NCBI RefSeq assembly: GCF_000013665.1
Contig: NC_007912.1
Coordinates: 4,463,684-4,527,683, forward strand
Source of the DNA: Saccharophagus degradans 2-40
GTDB lineage: Bacteria > Pseudomonadota > Gammaproteobacteria > Pseudomonadales > Cellvibrionaceae
Length of the DNA stretch: 64,000 nt
Direction: 5' to 3'
Within the stretch, counting starts at the first letter, position 1, and each line of letters starts with the position of its first letter. A model generated the notes under the pieces. That model was given only the letters and a program-made list of their open reading frames with translations. It searched no databases and was not told the origin of the DNA. Both the position numbers and the translations under genes were made by a program. This document shows, one piece after another, positions 17,097-26,850 of the stretch.

Positions 17097-18428
17097 TTAA
17101 CTCTCAACCGTAAGCTGTAACCTATCTATCTTCCGATAAGCCACCCACAGCCCCAACCCTGCTACTAGCGCAGCCCCTACAAACAACCCCACATATATTC
17201 CCACGGGCCCGCCCCATTTTGCGCCGAGTAGCGCGAATGGCATGGTGAATACGGTGGCGCGAAGAAAGTTAAAGAAGGTGGCATATTGGGCGGCTTTTAA
17301 ATTGTTAAACAATGCGTTGGTTAAAAAAGTAATGCCATTAAAAAAGAACATAGCGCTTAAGCCGTAGCAAAACCACAGGATTAATTTTTCTGCATCGCCA
17401 CTAGCTTGAAAAGCGTACACAATCAATTTAGCAAGCAATGCCAATGCGAGGCAGGCAACGAGTGAATACAGTGTAATAAAACGAATACTGCCTGTTAGGG
17501 TTTCCATTATGCGGTCGTATTGCTTAGCGCCTAGGTTTTGCCCAGCTATAGGGCCAACTGATGCCGACAGCGCGAACAAACCGGCAAACGCCAAGGGCTG
17601 TAATTTGCCCAATATTGCATTGCCTGCCACGGCGCTATCGCCAAACTGGGCCATTGTGGCAGTGACAAACGCTACCCCTATTGGGGTGGCCAAATTGGTT
17701 AACACTGCGGGGAAGGCGGTGGCGAAATAATTTTTAAAATCACGCACAAGGGTTGTCCAATTCGGCATGGCAAGTAAGGCGTAGTGCACAATAATTTTGT
17801 GCAAGCCGTAAGCCACCATCGCCACACGTGCTAGTACCGAGGCCACTGCAGCGCCTTCTATACCCCAACCCACAGCAAATATAAAAATCGGGTCGAGCAC
17901 AGCATTCACAAAGCCTCCCAAAAGCGTGAGAAACATGGCCTCTTTAGCGCTGCCTAACGCGCGCAATACTCCGCCGCATGCCATGGCAATAGCGAGTAAA
18001 GGCATGCTAGGCAAAATAATAACGAGGTAATCGTGAGCAAGCTCAAACGCTCGCCCCTGTGCACCAAGCCCTTCGAGTAATGGCGACACATACGATACAA
18101 CTAATAGCGCCAGCAGCGAGGTGGTGAGAGTGATGGTGAGTAGTACATTGCCTACAAGTTCGCGAGTAACGTGTTTATCGCCATCGCCAATTGCGTGAGA
18201 AACAACCGCCGCGCAGCCAATAGATAAACCAATAGAGAAACTTAACGTAAAAAATAAAATCGACCCCGCGTAACCGATGGCGGCGGCCAATTCAATTTCA
18301 CCCAGTAAGCTAAGCCAGTACATATCGACCAAATCGACTAAAAACAGCGACAGCAAACCCGCCATAGAGGTGAATGTCATGGTACAAATATGTGAAAAGA
18401 TAGCGCCTTCGGTAAACTTAGCTTTCAT
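17097..18428 (-). CDS. MATE-family efflux transporter
   Basis: A 443-residue membrane protein with 12 predicted helices in two halves, the MATE pattern. It has the paired N-half motif (LLSLFLVDLVDMYWLSLLG, then SHAIGDGD near residue 77) and the C-half equivalent (SASVGPIAGQNLGAKQYDR near residue 285). MATE proteins export cationic drugs or other organic molecules using sodium or proton gradients. The substrate is unknown. It is transcribed toward the small lipoprotein and divergent from the GST gene. Confidence 0.92.
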   Translation of the reverse strand: MKAKFTEGAIFSHICTMTFTSMAGLLSLFLVDLVDMYWLSLLGEIELAAAIGYAGSILFFTLSFSIGLSIGCAAVVSHAIGDGDKHVTRELVGNVLLTITLTTSLLALLVVSYVSPLLEGLGAQGRAFELAHDYLVIILPSMPLLAIAMACGGVLRALGSAKEAMFLTLLGGFVNAVLDPIFIFAVGWGIEGAAVASVLARVAMVAYGLHKIIVHYALLAMPNWTTLVRDFKNYFATAFPAVLTNLATPIGVAFVTATMAQFGDSAVAGNAILGKLQPLAFAGLFALSASVGPIAGQNLGAKQYDRIMETLTGSIRFITLYSLVACLALALLAKLIVYAFQASGDAEKLILWFCYGLSAMFFFNGITFLTNALFNNLKAAQYATFFNFLRATVFTMPFALLGAKWGGPVGIYVGLFVGAALVAGLGLWVAYRKIDRLQLTVES

Positions 18429-18605
18429 AAATTAGTTTCGGATATGTGCTTAAGTCGCATTGCTATTTAGCAATTAGAATAAGAATTTAATTTGCCTGCA
18501 CGAATAAAAAGAGCAAACATACTACACTAATACTGCGTTAATTCATTGCCGCACCGGCGCGTAATACGCCCTACATTATGAAAAAACAAAGGAAGCTCGC
18601 AAGCA

Positions 18606-19238
18606 ATGGACACCCTCTCGCTAACCGTTTACGCCTATACATTTCGCTCGCGTGCAGAACGCGTAATTTGGCTATTGGAGGAATTGCACCTGCCTTACTC
18701 CGTGCAGCGCCTAGACCGATTTAAAGGCGAAACCCGCAGCAAAGAGTTTTTAGCCATAAATCCTGCAGGCAAGGTACCTGTACTAGTGCACAATGGAAAA
18801 GCATTTACCGAATCGCTGGCCATTATGGAATATTTGGCAGCAGAATTTGACGGACAGCGTTTTATCCCCCAAACGCCGCAAGCTAACTATCAATATCGCC
18901 ACGCTTTAAGCTATGGCAGTACAGAGCTTGAAGCCTACCTATGGCTTGCCGAGCAAAGCTCAAGATTAAACCGGCGCTACCATTGGCCTAACGGCACCCA
19001 TGAAAGAGCCCTAGCTATGGCCGAGCAAAACATGGGCACTGTATACGCCTGGCTGCAACAGCAACCCTATGTTGCCGGCCAAGCGTTTACCTTGGCGGAT
19101 ATTTACTACTACCATTTATTAAGTTGGTTTGAGCAAATTAGCGGTACATTAGCCGACGTCGCGAGCAGCTACTTACACAAACTGGAACAGCGCCCCAGCT
19201 TTCCCGCATGTGTAAAAAATAGCGACGCCAGCAAATAG
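18606..19238 (+). CDS. Glutathione S-transferase
   Basis: A 210-residue GST. The thioredoxin-like N-terminal domain starts YAYTFRSRAERVIWLLEELHL, has the cis-proline loop AGKVPVLVH near residue 58-66, and the glutathione gamma-Glu-binding ESLAIMEYLA near residue 71-80. The C-terminal all-alpha domain has the N-capping/hydrophobic staple motif FTLADIYYYHLL near residue 160. The ATG at 18606 follows GGAAGCTCGCA. Substrate is not predictable; it may detoxify electrophiles or act as a thiol reductase. Confidence 0.88.
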   Translation: MDTLSLTVYAYTFRSRAERVIWLLEELHLPYSVQRLDRFKGETRSKEFLAINPAGKVPVLVHNGKAFTESLAIMEYLAAEFDGQRFIPQTPQANYQYRHALSYGSTELEAYLWLAEQSSRLNRRYHWPNGTHERALAMAEQNMGTVYAWLQQQPYVAGQAFTLADIYYYHLLSWFEQISGTLADVASSYLHKLEQRPSFPACVKNSDASK

Positions 19239-19461
19239 GAATTGCTCTTAATTGCAGCAACAGGAGTGTGAAGCGCATCACAATTAATGCATACGCTCCG
19301 CTAATAACGCTAAAAATCGCACCGATTTTACGCGCCAAAAGCGGCACAAATCTTGTACAGTATTTCTCAACTCAATGCCCAACGCAGTAAAGCGAATTGG
19401 CGTCGTAAAACCTTGCAGGGTATTGAAACTAGTTGTTGAGTTTACGGAGGATGTTACACGC

Positions 19462-20115
19462 ATGATGGAGCTGCACTACCAAGACGGTACCCACCCACCA
19501 GAAGCGATTGGGCCAACCAAGCTCTCTATAGGCAGCAGCCCAAGATGTGATATTCACCTAGCCGGCTCGGAAGGCGTTTACCCTGTGCACGCGCATGCTT
19601 GGTCAGATAAAGACAGTATTATTCTGTCTTTAAAAATCGGCGCCAAAGTAATGGTTAACGACGATAAAATTCTACTTCGAGCAGTGCTGCACCACGGCGA
19701 TAAAATATTGATTGGCGATAAGGTAATGGAAGTGCGCGAATCGGATATTCAAATGGGGTTTCGCGACAAGATGCTGCCCAATTTTACCCCTCCCCCTATC
19801 GACAACATTGAACAACCATCATTAAATTTAAACAGTAGCAATCACATGGCAGCCATACCTGCGCAGCAAGCACAACAAACCAATCCTATTAGCTCACCAT
19901 CGGAACACATTACAGAAGCTTGCCAAAGCAGCGCTATCTCTCGCCAACAACAAGCAACAGATAACGGCGATGATACGCACGGTTTACATATTCGCGATAT
20001 CAATACCGCTACAAGCCAACCTAAAATTTTTTCGCGCCAGCGCAAGCTACTTACCCTGTTACTTTTTGGCGTGGGCACATTGCTGTTTGCGAATCTATTA
20101 CTGGCAGCGTTCTAA
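19462..20115 (+). CDS. FHA-domain protein with a C-terminal membrane anchor
   Basis: The N-terminal 95 residues match an FHA fold: LSIGSSPRCDIHLAGSEGV with a conserved IG-S and the later H in YPVHAHAW, then VMVNDDKILLRAVLHHGDKI. FHA domains bind phosphothreonine peptides. A Q/N/S-rich linker of about 90 residues precedes a single membrane helix at the extreme C-terminus (LLTLLLFGVGTLLFANLLLAAF), a tail-anchor layout. I chose ATG 19462 because GGAGG lies 11 bases upstream; the frame is open to 19375. No kinase or secretion genes are adjacent. Confidence 0.65.
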   Translation: MMELHYQDGTHPPEAIGPTKLSIGSSPRCDIHLAGSEGVYPVHAHAWSDKDSIILSLKIGAKVMVNDDKILLRAVLHHGDKILIGDKVMEVRESDIQMGFRDKMLPNFTPPPIDNIEQPSLNLNSSNHMAAIPAQQAQQTNPISSPSEHITEACQSSAISRQQQATDNGDDTHGLHIRDINTATSQPKIFSRQRKLLTLLLFGVGTLLFANLLLAAF

Positions 20116-20126
20116 CCGCAGCTGCG

Positions 20127-20858
20127 TTATTTCATATATTGTTTGAACAGCGGGTATTGCCATTGACGCAACGCCAGTACCAACGTATTGCCCTTGCGAT
20201 CGGCCATGGGCAGCGCTGCGTCATCCTTCATTAGCTGATTAAACTCTTGGTACATTTTACCCATTAGCGTTTGCAGCTTTTGATTAGACGCCCGAGATAA
20301 CACACCGTTTAACACCATTAAGTTTTCTGTATCGGCATTAAAGCGGCTGTTAAAAAATTCCTGTTGTACTTTAAGTTGAAAGAATCGCTGAATGGGCCCA
20401 TCAGCTAACCAACTAAAGTTGGGGGCTACGCGCAGGCGAATCCGATTGCCGGGCAGCAGATCGATAAGTTTTAGCCTATCTAAATGGGCGAGCTTGCGAA
20501 TACACTCCTGTTCGCTTAAGGCGTAGTAATCTAACAAATCGTTGAACGAGAAGCCGTTAATCACACTGATGGCCACCAACAGTAGCGCGGTATCTTCAGC
20601 TATTTCTGCTTCCTGCGCGCGGGTTAACGCCTGTAGTCGAGCTTGTGCTGCGCGGCTTAATGCCGCTAGCTCGCCAATGTCCAAGCCGATAAAATCGCAC
20701 GCCTGCTCTAAGCGCTCTAGGGTGAATGTACGCTCACTAAACAAGCGCTTAACCGATGCCTCGCTTAGCGCCAAATGCGCAGCCAAACAGCGGTAGGTTT
20801 TGCCCTGTGCACGCAATTGCTGCTTTAGGGTGTCCAGTAATTGCTGGGTTTGCTTCAT
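20127..20858 (-). CDS. XRE-type helix-turn-helix regulator with unknown C-terminal domain
   Basis: A 243-residue protein. Residues about 10-65 form a Cro/C1-type HTH (YRCLAAHLALSEASVKRLFSE then LEQACDFIGLDIGELAALS). The remainder is helical, with a region (LSEQECIRKLAHLDRLKLIDLL then NRIRLRVAPNF) that resembles a second winged helix. ATG 20858 (MKQTQQ) is chosen over an upstream in-frame GTG at 20870; neither has a strong ribosome site. It is divergent from the MFS/PlsC/Aas gene, whose lipid-recycling role it may control (inference from position). Confidence 0.75.
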   Translation of the reverse strand: MKQTQQLLDTLKQQLRAQGKTYRCLAAHLALSEASVKRLFSERTFTLERLEQACDFIGLDIGELAALSRAAQARLQALTRAQEAEIAEDTALLLVAISVINGFSFNDLLDYYALSEQECIRKLAHLDRLKLIDLLPGNRIRLRVAPNFSWLADGPIQRFFQLKVQQEFFNSRFNADTENLMVLNGVLSRASNQKLQTLMGKMYQEFNQLMKDDAALPMADRKGNTLVLALRQWQYPLFKQYMK

Positions 20859-21019
20859 AATAGGCGCCACAGAATCGAATTAATAGCTATGCACCACCAA
20901 ATAGTATTACATAGTAATACCTTTAGTGGTGATTTTAGCAACAATAAACAAAATGGTTGCCGATATCAACACCCAGCCCCATAGTGGCCAGCAATAGATA
21001 TTCAGCAAAAGGACCCTCC

Positions 21020-24000
21020 ATGAAAAAGCTAAGCCAATTCGCAGGCGCAATCCCCTTCTTCTGCGCAGTCTTCCTCAACGCCTTCGTAGACCTGGGCCAC
21101 AAAATAGTTATCCAAAATACGGTGTTTAAACTTTACGATGGCCCCACCCAAGTGGTGCTTACCGCCATTGTTAACGGTTTAATTTTATTGCCGTTTTTAT
21201 TGCTGCTTAGCCCGGCAGGCTTTTTGTCGGACAGGTTCGCCAAGCCCCGCGTTATGCAGTTGGCCGCTTGGATAGCCGTAGGTTTGTGCGGTGGCATTAC
21301 AGCTTTTTACTACTTGGGCTGGTTCGAACTCGCATTCGCGATGACCTTTTTACTGGCCGCGCAATCGGCCATTTATTCCCCCGCCAAGTTCGGCTTTATT
21401 AAAGAATTGTTTGGTAAAGAACGCTTAGGCCAAGCCAACGGCATAGTGAGCGCGCTTTCTATTGTGGCCATTCTGGCCGGTATTTTCGCCTTTTCTATTC
21501 TGTTTGAAATTTGGTACCCCAAAGGCAGCAACTTAACCGACAGCGACATTTTGCAAGCCATCGCCCCCATTGGCTGGGTGCTGTTGGCTTGCGCCATTGT
21601 TGAGCTTGTTATGATGTACCGCATCCCCAACATACCAGCCTCGGCAGCGCCTTCTACCTTAAATTGGTCGCGCTGGTTAACCGGCCGTTTATTTGCCGAT
21701 GACTTACAACCCCTTAGCCAAAGCCGCGTAATTCGCCTTTCAGTAATCGGCCTCGCCATGTTTTGGAGCGTGGGCCAAGTGATGCTTGCGGCCTTTCCCG
21801 CATTCATAAAAGAACAAACCCAAGTCGACAACACCATTTTGGTACAGGGTGTATTAGCCTGTGCAGGCATAGGCATTGCTATTGGGTCGATAATTGCTGG
21901 GCGTATGTCGCGTGATCATATCGAAACCGGTTTTTTACCCATAGGCGCCTGCGGTATTGCCCTGGGCTTATTATTTTTACCCCACACAGATTCCCTCGCG
22001 CTGGCGGCCCTAACGTTTTTATGGATAGGCACCATGGGCGGTTTATTTATAGTGCCACTTAACGCGCTTATTCAATTTACCGCAGCCAGCAACGCTTTAG
22101 GTAAAACCCTTGCCGCAAATAACTGGGTACAAAACCTGGGCATGCTCAGCTTTTTAATACTCACCGTTGTGTTTTCGCTTTTGGGGTGGAGCAGTGAATC
22201 TCTGCTTAATTTAATTGCCATAGTTGCGCTTTTGGGCGGGCTGTACACCATCTACCAATTACCACAAAGCCTCACCCGCTTTGTATTAACTTGGGTGCTT
22301 TCGCGCCACTACAAGCTGCAAGTACAGGGCATTAAAAACTTACCTGCGAAAGGCGGCGTATTATTACTGGGCAACCATATAAGCTGGATAGACTGGGCTA
22401 TTTTACAACTTGCCAGCCCGCGCCCTATTCGGTTTGTCATGATTAAAAATATTTACTCACGCTGGTACTTAACATGGTTTTTCGATTTATTCGGTTGTAT
22501 TCCTATCGAGCAGGGCCCACGCAGTCGCGAAGCGTTAAAAACCGTAAGCGAAAAACTTAACAATGGCGATGTGGTGTGCCTATTCCCTGAAGGCACCATT
22601 AGCCGCACAGGCCATTTAGCAGAGTTTAGACGCGGTTTCGAAAAAGCCTGCGAAGATGTGAACGACGATGTAGTGATTGTACCCTTCTACTTGCGCGGCT
22701 TGTGGGGCAGCCAATTTTCGCGTTCATCAGAGCGTTTGCGCAAGCAGCAATCCAATGGCATGCACCGCGACCTTGTAATTGCCTTTGGCCACCCTATGCC
22801 TAAAACCGCAAGCGCCGAAGAAGTAAAACAACGTGTGCTAGACGTATCTATCGCATCGTGGAAAGAGTACGTCAACAATTTACCCACCCTGCCACAACAG
22901 TGGGTACGTGCAGCAAAACGTCACAGCACGTTACCCGTAGTAAGTGACACACTGGGTACAGATCTAAACGGCCTGCAAGCTTTAACCGGCAGTTTACTCT
23001 TTGCCAAGCGTATTAAACGCCATAGCCGCAAGCAAACCGTAGGCTTATTACTGCCCACTACCGCAGGCGCCATGGTGTGCAATATGGCAACCCTAATGGC
23101 AGGCAAAACACTGGTTAACTTAAATTACTCTGCGGGTGCCAGCGCTATGCTTTCGGCTATAGAGCAGGCAGACATAGATTGCGTATTCACCTCTGAAAAG
23201 TTTTTGCGCAAATTAGAAGGCAAAGGACTAGATACCGCCGAACTAAAAGCCAAAACACATTTAGTGTACGTAGAAGATATTAAAACAAATATAAGCGGTG
23301 TCGAAAAAATAGTAACAGCGACAGTGTGCAAGCTATTACCTGCGCGATTACTGCAAGCCTTGTATTGCCCGTGCACAACACTTGAGAGCACCGCTGCTAT
23401 AGTATTTTCTAGTGGTAGCGAGGGCGCGCCCAAGGGTATTCAACTTAGCCATAAAAATATTATGGCCAACGTAAAGCAAGTGGCCGACGTGTTAAACATG
23501 GAAGCCAACGATATTATGCTGGCCAATTTGCCGCTGTTCCACGCGTTTGGTTTAACCGCTGCCCAATTCTTACCGCTGCTAGAAGGTATACCCGTTATTG
23601 CTCACCCAGACCCAACCGATGCGCTAGGGTCTGCCAAGGCAATTGCCAAAAACAACGCCACCATAATGTTTGGTACCACCACTTTCTTGCGCATGTATAT
23701 TCGCAACAAAAAAGTACATCCCCTTATGCTAAACAGTATGCGTTTAATTGTGGCGGGCGCAGAGCGCTTAACCCCAGAAGTGCGCGAACAATTTAAATTA
23801 AAATTCAATAAAGATATCTACGAAGGTTACGGCGCTACCGAAACCACGCCAGTGGCAAGCGTAAACCTGCCAGATCGCTTGAGCCAGCAAGATTGGAAAG
23901 TACAACTAGGTAATAAACTCGGCACCGTTGGAATGCCCCTGCCCGGTTCCAGCTTTAAAATAGTCGACCCCAATACATTTGAAGAGCTACCTGTTGGCGA

Positions 24001-24511
24001 ATCGGGCATGATTTTATTAGGTGGCAGCCAAGTTATGCAGGGCTACTTAAATCAACCAGAAAAAACTGCCGAAGTCATTAAACTTATCAACGACACGCGC
24101 TGGTACGTTACCGGTGATAAAGGCCGCCTAGATGAAGACGGTTTTCTCACCATCGAAGATCGCTACTCGCGCTTTGCCAAAATTGGCGGTGAAATGGTGC
24201 CTTTAGGTAAGTTGGAGCAAGCACTACAAGTACTGCTACCCCAAATAGATGGGAGTGACGAAACAGCCACAACGCCAGAATTAGTGGCAGTAAATTTACC
24301 CGATGCGGCAAAAGGTGAAAAAGTTATTTTGCTAACCACCAGCCCGCTTGCCAAAGATGCCGTGCGCAACTGTATTAGCGAAGCAGGCTTAACCAGCCTA
24401 GCCAACCCCAGCGCAATTATTGAAGTAACGGCAATACCCAAACTAGGTTCAGGCAAAACAGATTTTGGCAGCGCCAAAAAACTTGCTGCCGAACAATGCG
24501 AAGGTAAATAG
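21020..24511 (+). CDS. MFS transporter / PlsC acyltransferase / acyl-ACP synthetase fusion (LplT-Aas type)
   Basis: A 1163-residue, three-part protein. Residues 1-420 are a 12-helix MFS domain resembling the lysophospholipid flippase LplT. Residues about 430-640 are a PlsC-type acyltransferase with the HxxxxD motif NHISWID (H453) and FPEGTISRTG. Residues about 690-1160 are an AMP-forming ligase with SSGSEGAPKGIQLSHKN (about 797), YGATETTP (about 937) and GDKGRLDEDGF. E. coli LplT and Aas, separate proteins, import and reacylate lysophosphatidylethanolamine; here they are one chain. ATG 21020 is chosen because AAAGGA lies about 8 bases upstream. Confidence 0.93.
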   Translation: MKKLSQFAGAIPFFCAVFLNAFVDLGHKIVIQNTVFKLYDGPTQVVLTAIVNGLILLPFLLLLSPAGFLSDRFAKPRVMQLAAWIAVGLCGGITAFYYLGWFELAFAMTFLLAAQSAIYSPAKFGFIKELFGKERLGQANGIVSALSIVAILAGIFAFSILFEIWYPKGSNLTDSDILQAIAPIGWVLLACAIVELVMMYRIPNIPASAAPSTLNWSRWLTGRLFADDLQPLSQSRVIRLSVIGLAMFWSVGQVMLAAFPAFIKEQTQVDNTILVQGVLACAGIGIAIGSIIAGRMSRDHIETGFLPIGACGIALGLLFLPHTDSLALAALTFLWIGTMGGLFIVPLNALIQFTAASNALGKTLAANNWVQNLGMLSFLILTVVFSLLGWSSESLLNLIAIVALLGGLYTIYQLPQSLTRFVLTWVLSRHYKLQVQGIKNLPAKGGVLLLGNHISWIDWAILQLASPRPIRFVMIKNIYSRWYLTWFFDLFGCIPIEQGPRSREALKTVSEKLNNGDVVCLFPEGTISRTGHLAEFRRGFEKACEDVNDDVVIVPFYLRGLWGSQFSRSSERLRKQQSNGMHRDLVIAFGHPMPKTASAEEVKQRVLDVSIASWKEYVNNLPTLPQQWVRAAKRHSTLPVVSDTLGTDLNGLQALTGSLLFAKRIKRHSRKQTVGLLLPTTAGAMVCNMATLMAGKTLVNLNYSAGASAMLSAIEQADIDCVFTSEKFLRKLEGKGLDTAELKAKTHLVYVEDIKTNISGVEKIVTATVCKLLPARLLQALYCPCTTLESTAAIVFSSGSEGAPKGIQLSHKNIMANVKQVADVLNMEANDIMLANLPLFHAFGLTAAQFLPLLEGIPVIAHPDPTDALGSAKAIAKNNATIMFGTTTFLRMYIRNKKVHPLMLNSMRLIVAGAERLTPEVREQFKLKFNKDIYEGYGATETTPVASVNLPDRLSQQDWKVQLGNKLGTVGMPLPGSSFKIVDPNTFEELPVGESGMILLGGSQVMQGYLNQPEKTAEVIKLINDTRWYVTGDKGRLDEDGFLTIEDRYSRFAKIGGEMVPLGKLEQALQVLLPQIDGSDETATTPELVAVNLPDAAKGEKVILLTTSPLAKDAVRNCISEAGLTSLANPSAIIEVTAIPKLGSGKTDFGSAKKLAAEQCEGK

Positions 24512-24513
24512 CC

Positions 24514-25281
24514 ATGCGGTTTAAACTTGCCACCGCACTGTATTCGCTATCTACCTTATATGCTTTATTTACCCTTAGCGCCTGCAGCTTAGCGGAGCAG
24601 GCGCCAGCTACAGCGGTACAACATCAAAAAGATGACTGTGTTATATTGGTGCACGGCTTGGCGCGCACCCAGCGCTCTATGCAACCAATGCAAGATGCAC
24701 TTAGCGCAGAAGGCTACAGGGTAATAAACCACAGTTATCCATCGCGTAAACAAACCATTGGGCAGCTGGCCAAAACGCTAAACAAGCCAATTGCCGAATG
24801 TAAAAAAACGCTCGCGCCCAACGCTAAAATACATTTTGTTACCCATTCGCTGGGCGGTATTTTATTGCGAGCGTATATAAAAGCCACACCACTAACAGAA
24901 ATTGGGCGCGTGGTAATGCTTGGGCCACCCAACCGAGGCAGCGAAGTGGTTGATACACTTAAAAATGTGCCGGGGTTTGAAATTTTAAATGGGCCTGCGG
25001 GCCAAGAACTTGGCACAAGCGAAACCGCTTTACCCAAAAAACTCGGCCCAGTAAATTTTGAATTAGGTGTAATAGCAGGCACTCGCACGATAAACCCGGT
25101 ATTAAGCCAAATGCTACCCAGCCCCAACGACGGCAAAGTAAGCGTAGAGAGCACCAAAGTAGAAGGAATGAAACAACATATTACCGTTGAAGCCAGCCAC
25201 ACTTTTATGATGCGCAATAACAAAGTAATTACCGAGGTAAAACAATTTATTGCAACAGGTAGTTTCAATAAGTATAAATAA
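24514..25281 (+). CDS. Lipoprotein alpha/beta-hydrolase (lipase-like)
   Basis: A 255-residue exported protein with a lipobox (LFTLSACS, Cys24). The hydrolase fold shows an oxyanion-hole VILVHGLART near residue 43-52, the nucleophile elbow THSLGG (Ser112) and a late His in EASHTFMM near residue 233. These are the features of PGAP1/triacylglycerol-lipase-like esterases. The start is two bases after the MFS/PlsC/Aas stop, so the genes are co-transcribed. A cell-envelope lipase next to a lysophospholipid-recycling enzyme suggests joint phospholipid turnover (inference). Confidence 0.82.
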   Translation: MRFKLATALYSLSTLYALFTLSACSLAEQAPATAVQHQKDDCVILVHGLARTQRSMQPMQDALSAEGYRVINHSYPSRKQTIGQLAKTLNKPIAECKKTLAPNAKIHFVTHSLGGILLRAYIKATPLTEIGRVVMLGPPNRGSEVVDTLKNVPGFEILNGPAGQELGTSETALPKKLGPVNFELGVIAGTRTINPVLSQMLPSPNDGKVSVESTKVEGMKQHITVEASHTFMMRNNKVITEVKQFIATGSFNKYK

Positions 25282-25347
25282 CTTAAAACGTTAAACAGGC
25301 TAGCAGTAGCAAGCGAAACAAAACAAACCAACTAGGAGCTAAATAAT

Positions 25348-26298
25348 ATGGAATTAATTCTGGATTATATATTCACCGTACAATTCGCTATTTTTGCGGC
25401 GATTGTTATTTTTGCCAAACTCGGCCTTAAGTTTGTGCCGCAAAACCGCGCTTATGTTATTGAGCGTTTCGGCAAATACAACCGCACTATTGAAGCCGGG
25501 ATAAATTTTATTATCCCCATTATGGATAAAGTAGCTCACGACAGGTCGCTAAAAGAGCAAGCTGTAGATGTGCCAAGCCAAAGTGCCATCACCAAAGATA
25601 ATATTTCACTCACCGTAGATGGTGTTTTGTATTTTCGTGTGCTCGACCCTTACAAAGCCTCTTACGGTGTTGAGGATTACGCCTTTGCCGTTACCCAGCT
25701 TGCACAAACCACTATGCGTTCCGAAATAGGTAAAATGGAGCTAGATAAAACCTTCGAAGAGCGCGACCAGCTAAACGCCAATATTGTTAATGCTATTAAC
25801 CAAGCTGCCGAGCCTTGGGGCGTGCAGGTGTTGCGCTATGAAATTAAAGATATTGTGCCGCCACAATCTGTTATGTCTGCAATGGAAGCGCAAATGCGTG
25901 CCGAGCGTGAAAAGCGCGCCAAGATTTTAGAATCGGAAGGTGATAGACAAGCTGAAATTAACCGCGCAGAAGGTGAAAAGCAATCTAAGGTACTATCTGC
26001 AGAAGGTGATAAAGCCGAGCAAATTTTGCGCGCGGAAGGTGAAGCGGGCGCAATACTCCGAGTTGCCGAAGCACAAGCCGACGCACTGCGCAAAATAGGT
26101 GAAGTGGCCAACACCCCAGTGGGGCAATCTGCCGTGCAACTGGACTTAGCCACTAAAGCTATTGAAGCGCGCCACGCTATTGCTCGCGACTCGTCTATTG
26201 TTTTACTACCAGATAACGCAACCGATGCCGCTTCGGTAGTCACACAGGCCATGTCGGTTATTAACACCATTAACAAAAACCAAACACCAGCGGCTTAA
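25348..26298 (+). CDS. SPFH/stomatin-family membrane protein (paraslipin, QmcA-like)
   Basis: A 316-residue protein with one N-terminal membrane helix (about residues 8-27), the SPFH domain start VPQNRAYVIERFGKYNRTIEAG, and the core PSQSAITKDNISLTVDGVLY. A long charged helix follows from about residue 185 (EAQMRAEREKRAKILESEGD with repeated AEGE/AEGD units). The C-terminal region ends in a hydrophobic-poor tail. Family members form large oligomeric microdomains in the inner membrane. The next gene is NfeD, the usual partner. A good AGGAG precedes the ATG. Confidence 0.93.
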   Translation: MELILDYIFTVQFAIFAAIVIFAKLGLKFVPQNRAYVIERFGKYNRTIEAGINFIIPIMDKVAHDRSLKEQAVDVPSQSAITKDNISLTVDGVLYFRVLDPYKASYGVEDYAFAVTQLAQTTMRSEIGKMELDKTFEERDQLNANIVNAINQAAEPWGVQVLRYEIKDIVPPQSVMSAMEAQMRAEREKRAKILESEGDRQAEINRAEGEKQSKVLSAEGDKAEQILRAEGEAGAILRVAEAQADALRKIGEVANTPVGQSAVQLDLATKAIEARHAIARDSSIVLLPDNATDAASVVTQAMSVINTINKNQTPAA

Positions 26299-26301
26299 CC
26301 T

Positions 26302-26781
26302 ATGAGCGCCTTCACCGAACTACCCGTTTTACTTACAATTATTGGTATTGTGTTGTTAATTGTTGAGTTCGCCGTACTTGGTTTTAGCACATTATTTTTA
26401 GTGTTTGTAGCCTGCGCCTGCTTCAGCACAGCCATATTGCAACTTGTGGGGTTACTGCCAGAGAACCTTCTGTGGTCCACAATTTCGGTTGGCATTCAAA
26501 CCGCAGTATTTGGCGTTTTATTATGGAAACCGCTGCGCAAACTGCAAAACATACAACAGGCCGAAGATGATCAGCCAAACGATATTAACGGTTTAGAGTT
26601 TAGGCTAAGCAGCAACTTAAGCCCCACCACACCAAGCCAACATAACTATTCTGGTATTAGCTGGGTTGTGGAACTGGATGGCGAACTAGATGACGAGCAA
26701 AGCCAAGAGCTAGCGCAAGGCACACTGGTTAAAGTAAGCCGCTCAAGCGTAGGCAAACTCTTTGTTAAACCCGTAAAGTAA
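26302..26781 (+). CDS. NfeD-family membrane protein
   Basis: A 159-residue short NfeD protein lacking the ClpP-like protease domain. Residues about 8-80 contain two to three hydrophobic helices (LLTIIGIVLLIVEFAVLGF then FLVFVACACFSTAILQLVG). Residues 105-155 form the soluble OB-fold domain, with ISWVVELDGELDDE near its centre and TLVKVSRSSVGKLFVKPV at the end. It starts three bases after the SPFH stop. NfeD/SPFH pairs are widespread and thought to scaffold membrane microdomains or protein quality control. Confidence 0.9.
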   Translation: MSAFTELPVLLTIIGIVLLIVEFAVLGFSTLFLVFVACACFSTAILQLVGLLPENLLWSTISVGIQTAVFGVLLWKPLRKLQNIQQAEDDQPNDINGLEFRLSSNLSPTTPSQHNYSGISWVVELDGELDDEQSQELAQGTLVKVSRSSVGKLFVKPVK

Positions 26782-26820
26782 GTTAACAAACGCAATAAAT
26801 AGCATATCAACCTTCAATAA

Positions 26821-26850
26821 GCCGAATAAATACCTACCTATTTATTCGGC
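26821..26850 (+). terminator. Hairpin after nfeD, likely terminator
   Basis: A perfect 12-bp stem GCCGAATAAATA/TATTTATTCGGC (26821-26832 and 26839-26850) with a 6-base loop lies 40 bases after the nfeD stop. The following bases are only moderately T-rich, so termination is likely but not certain. Confidence 0.55.
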
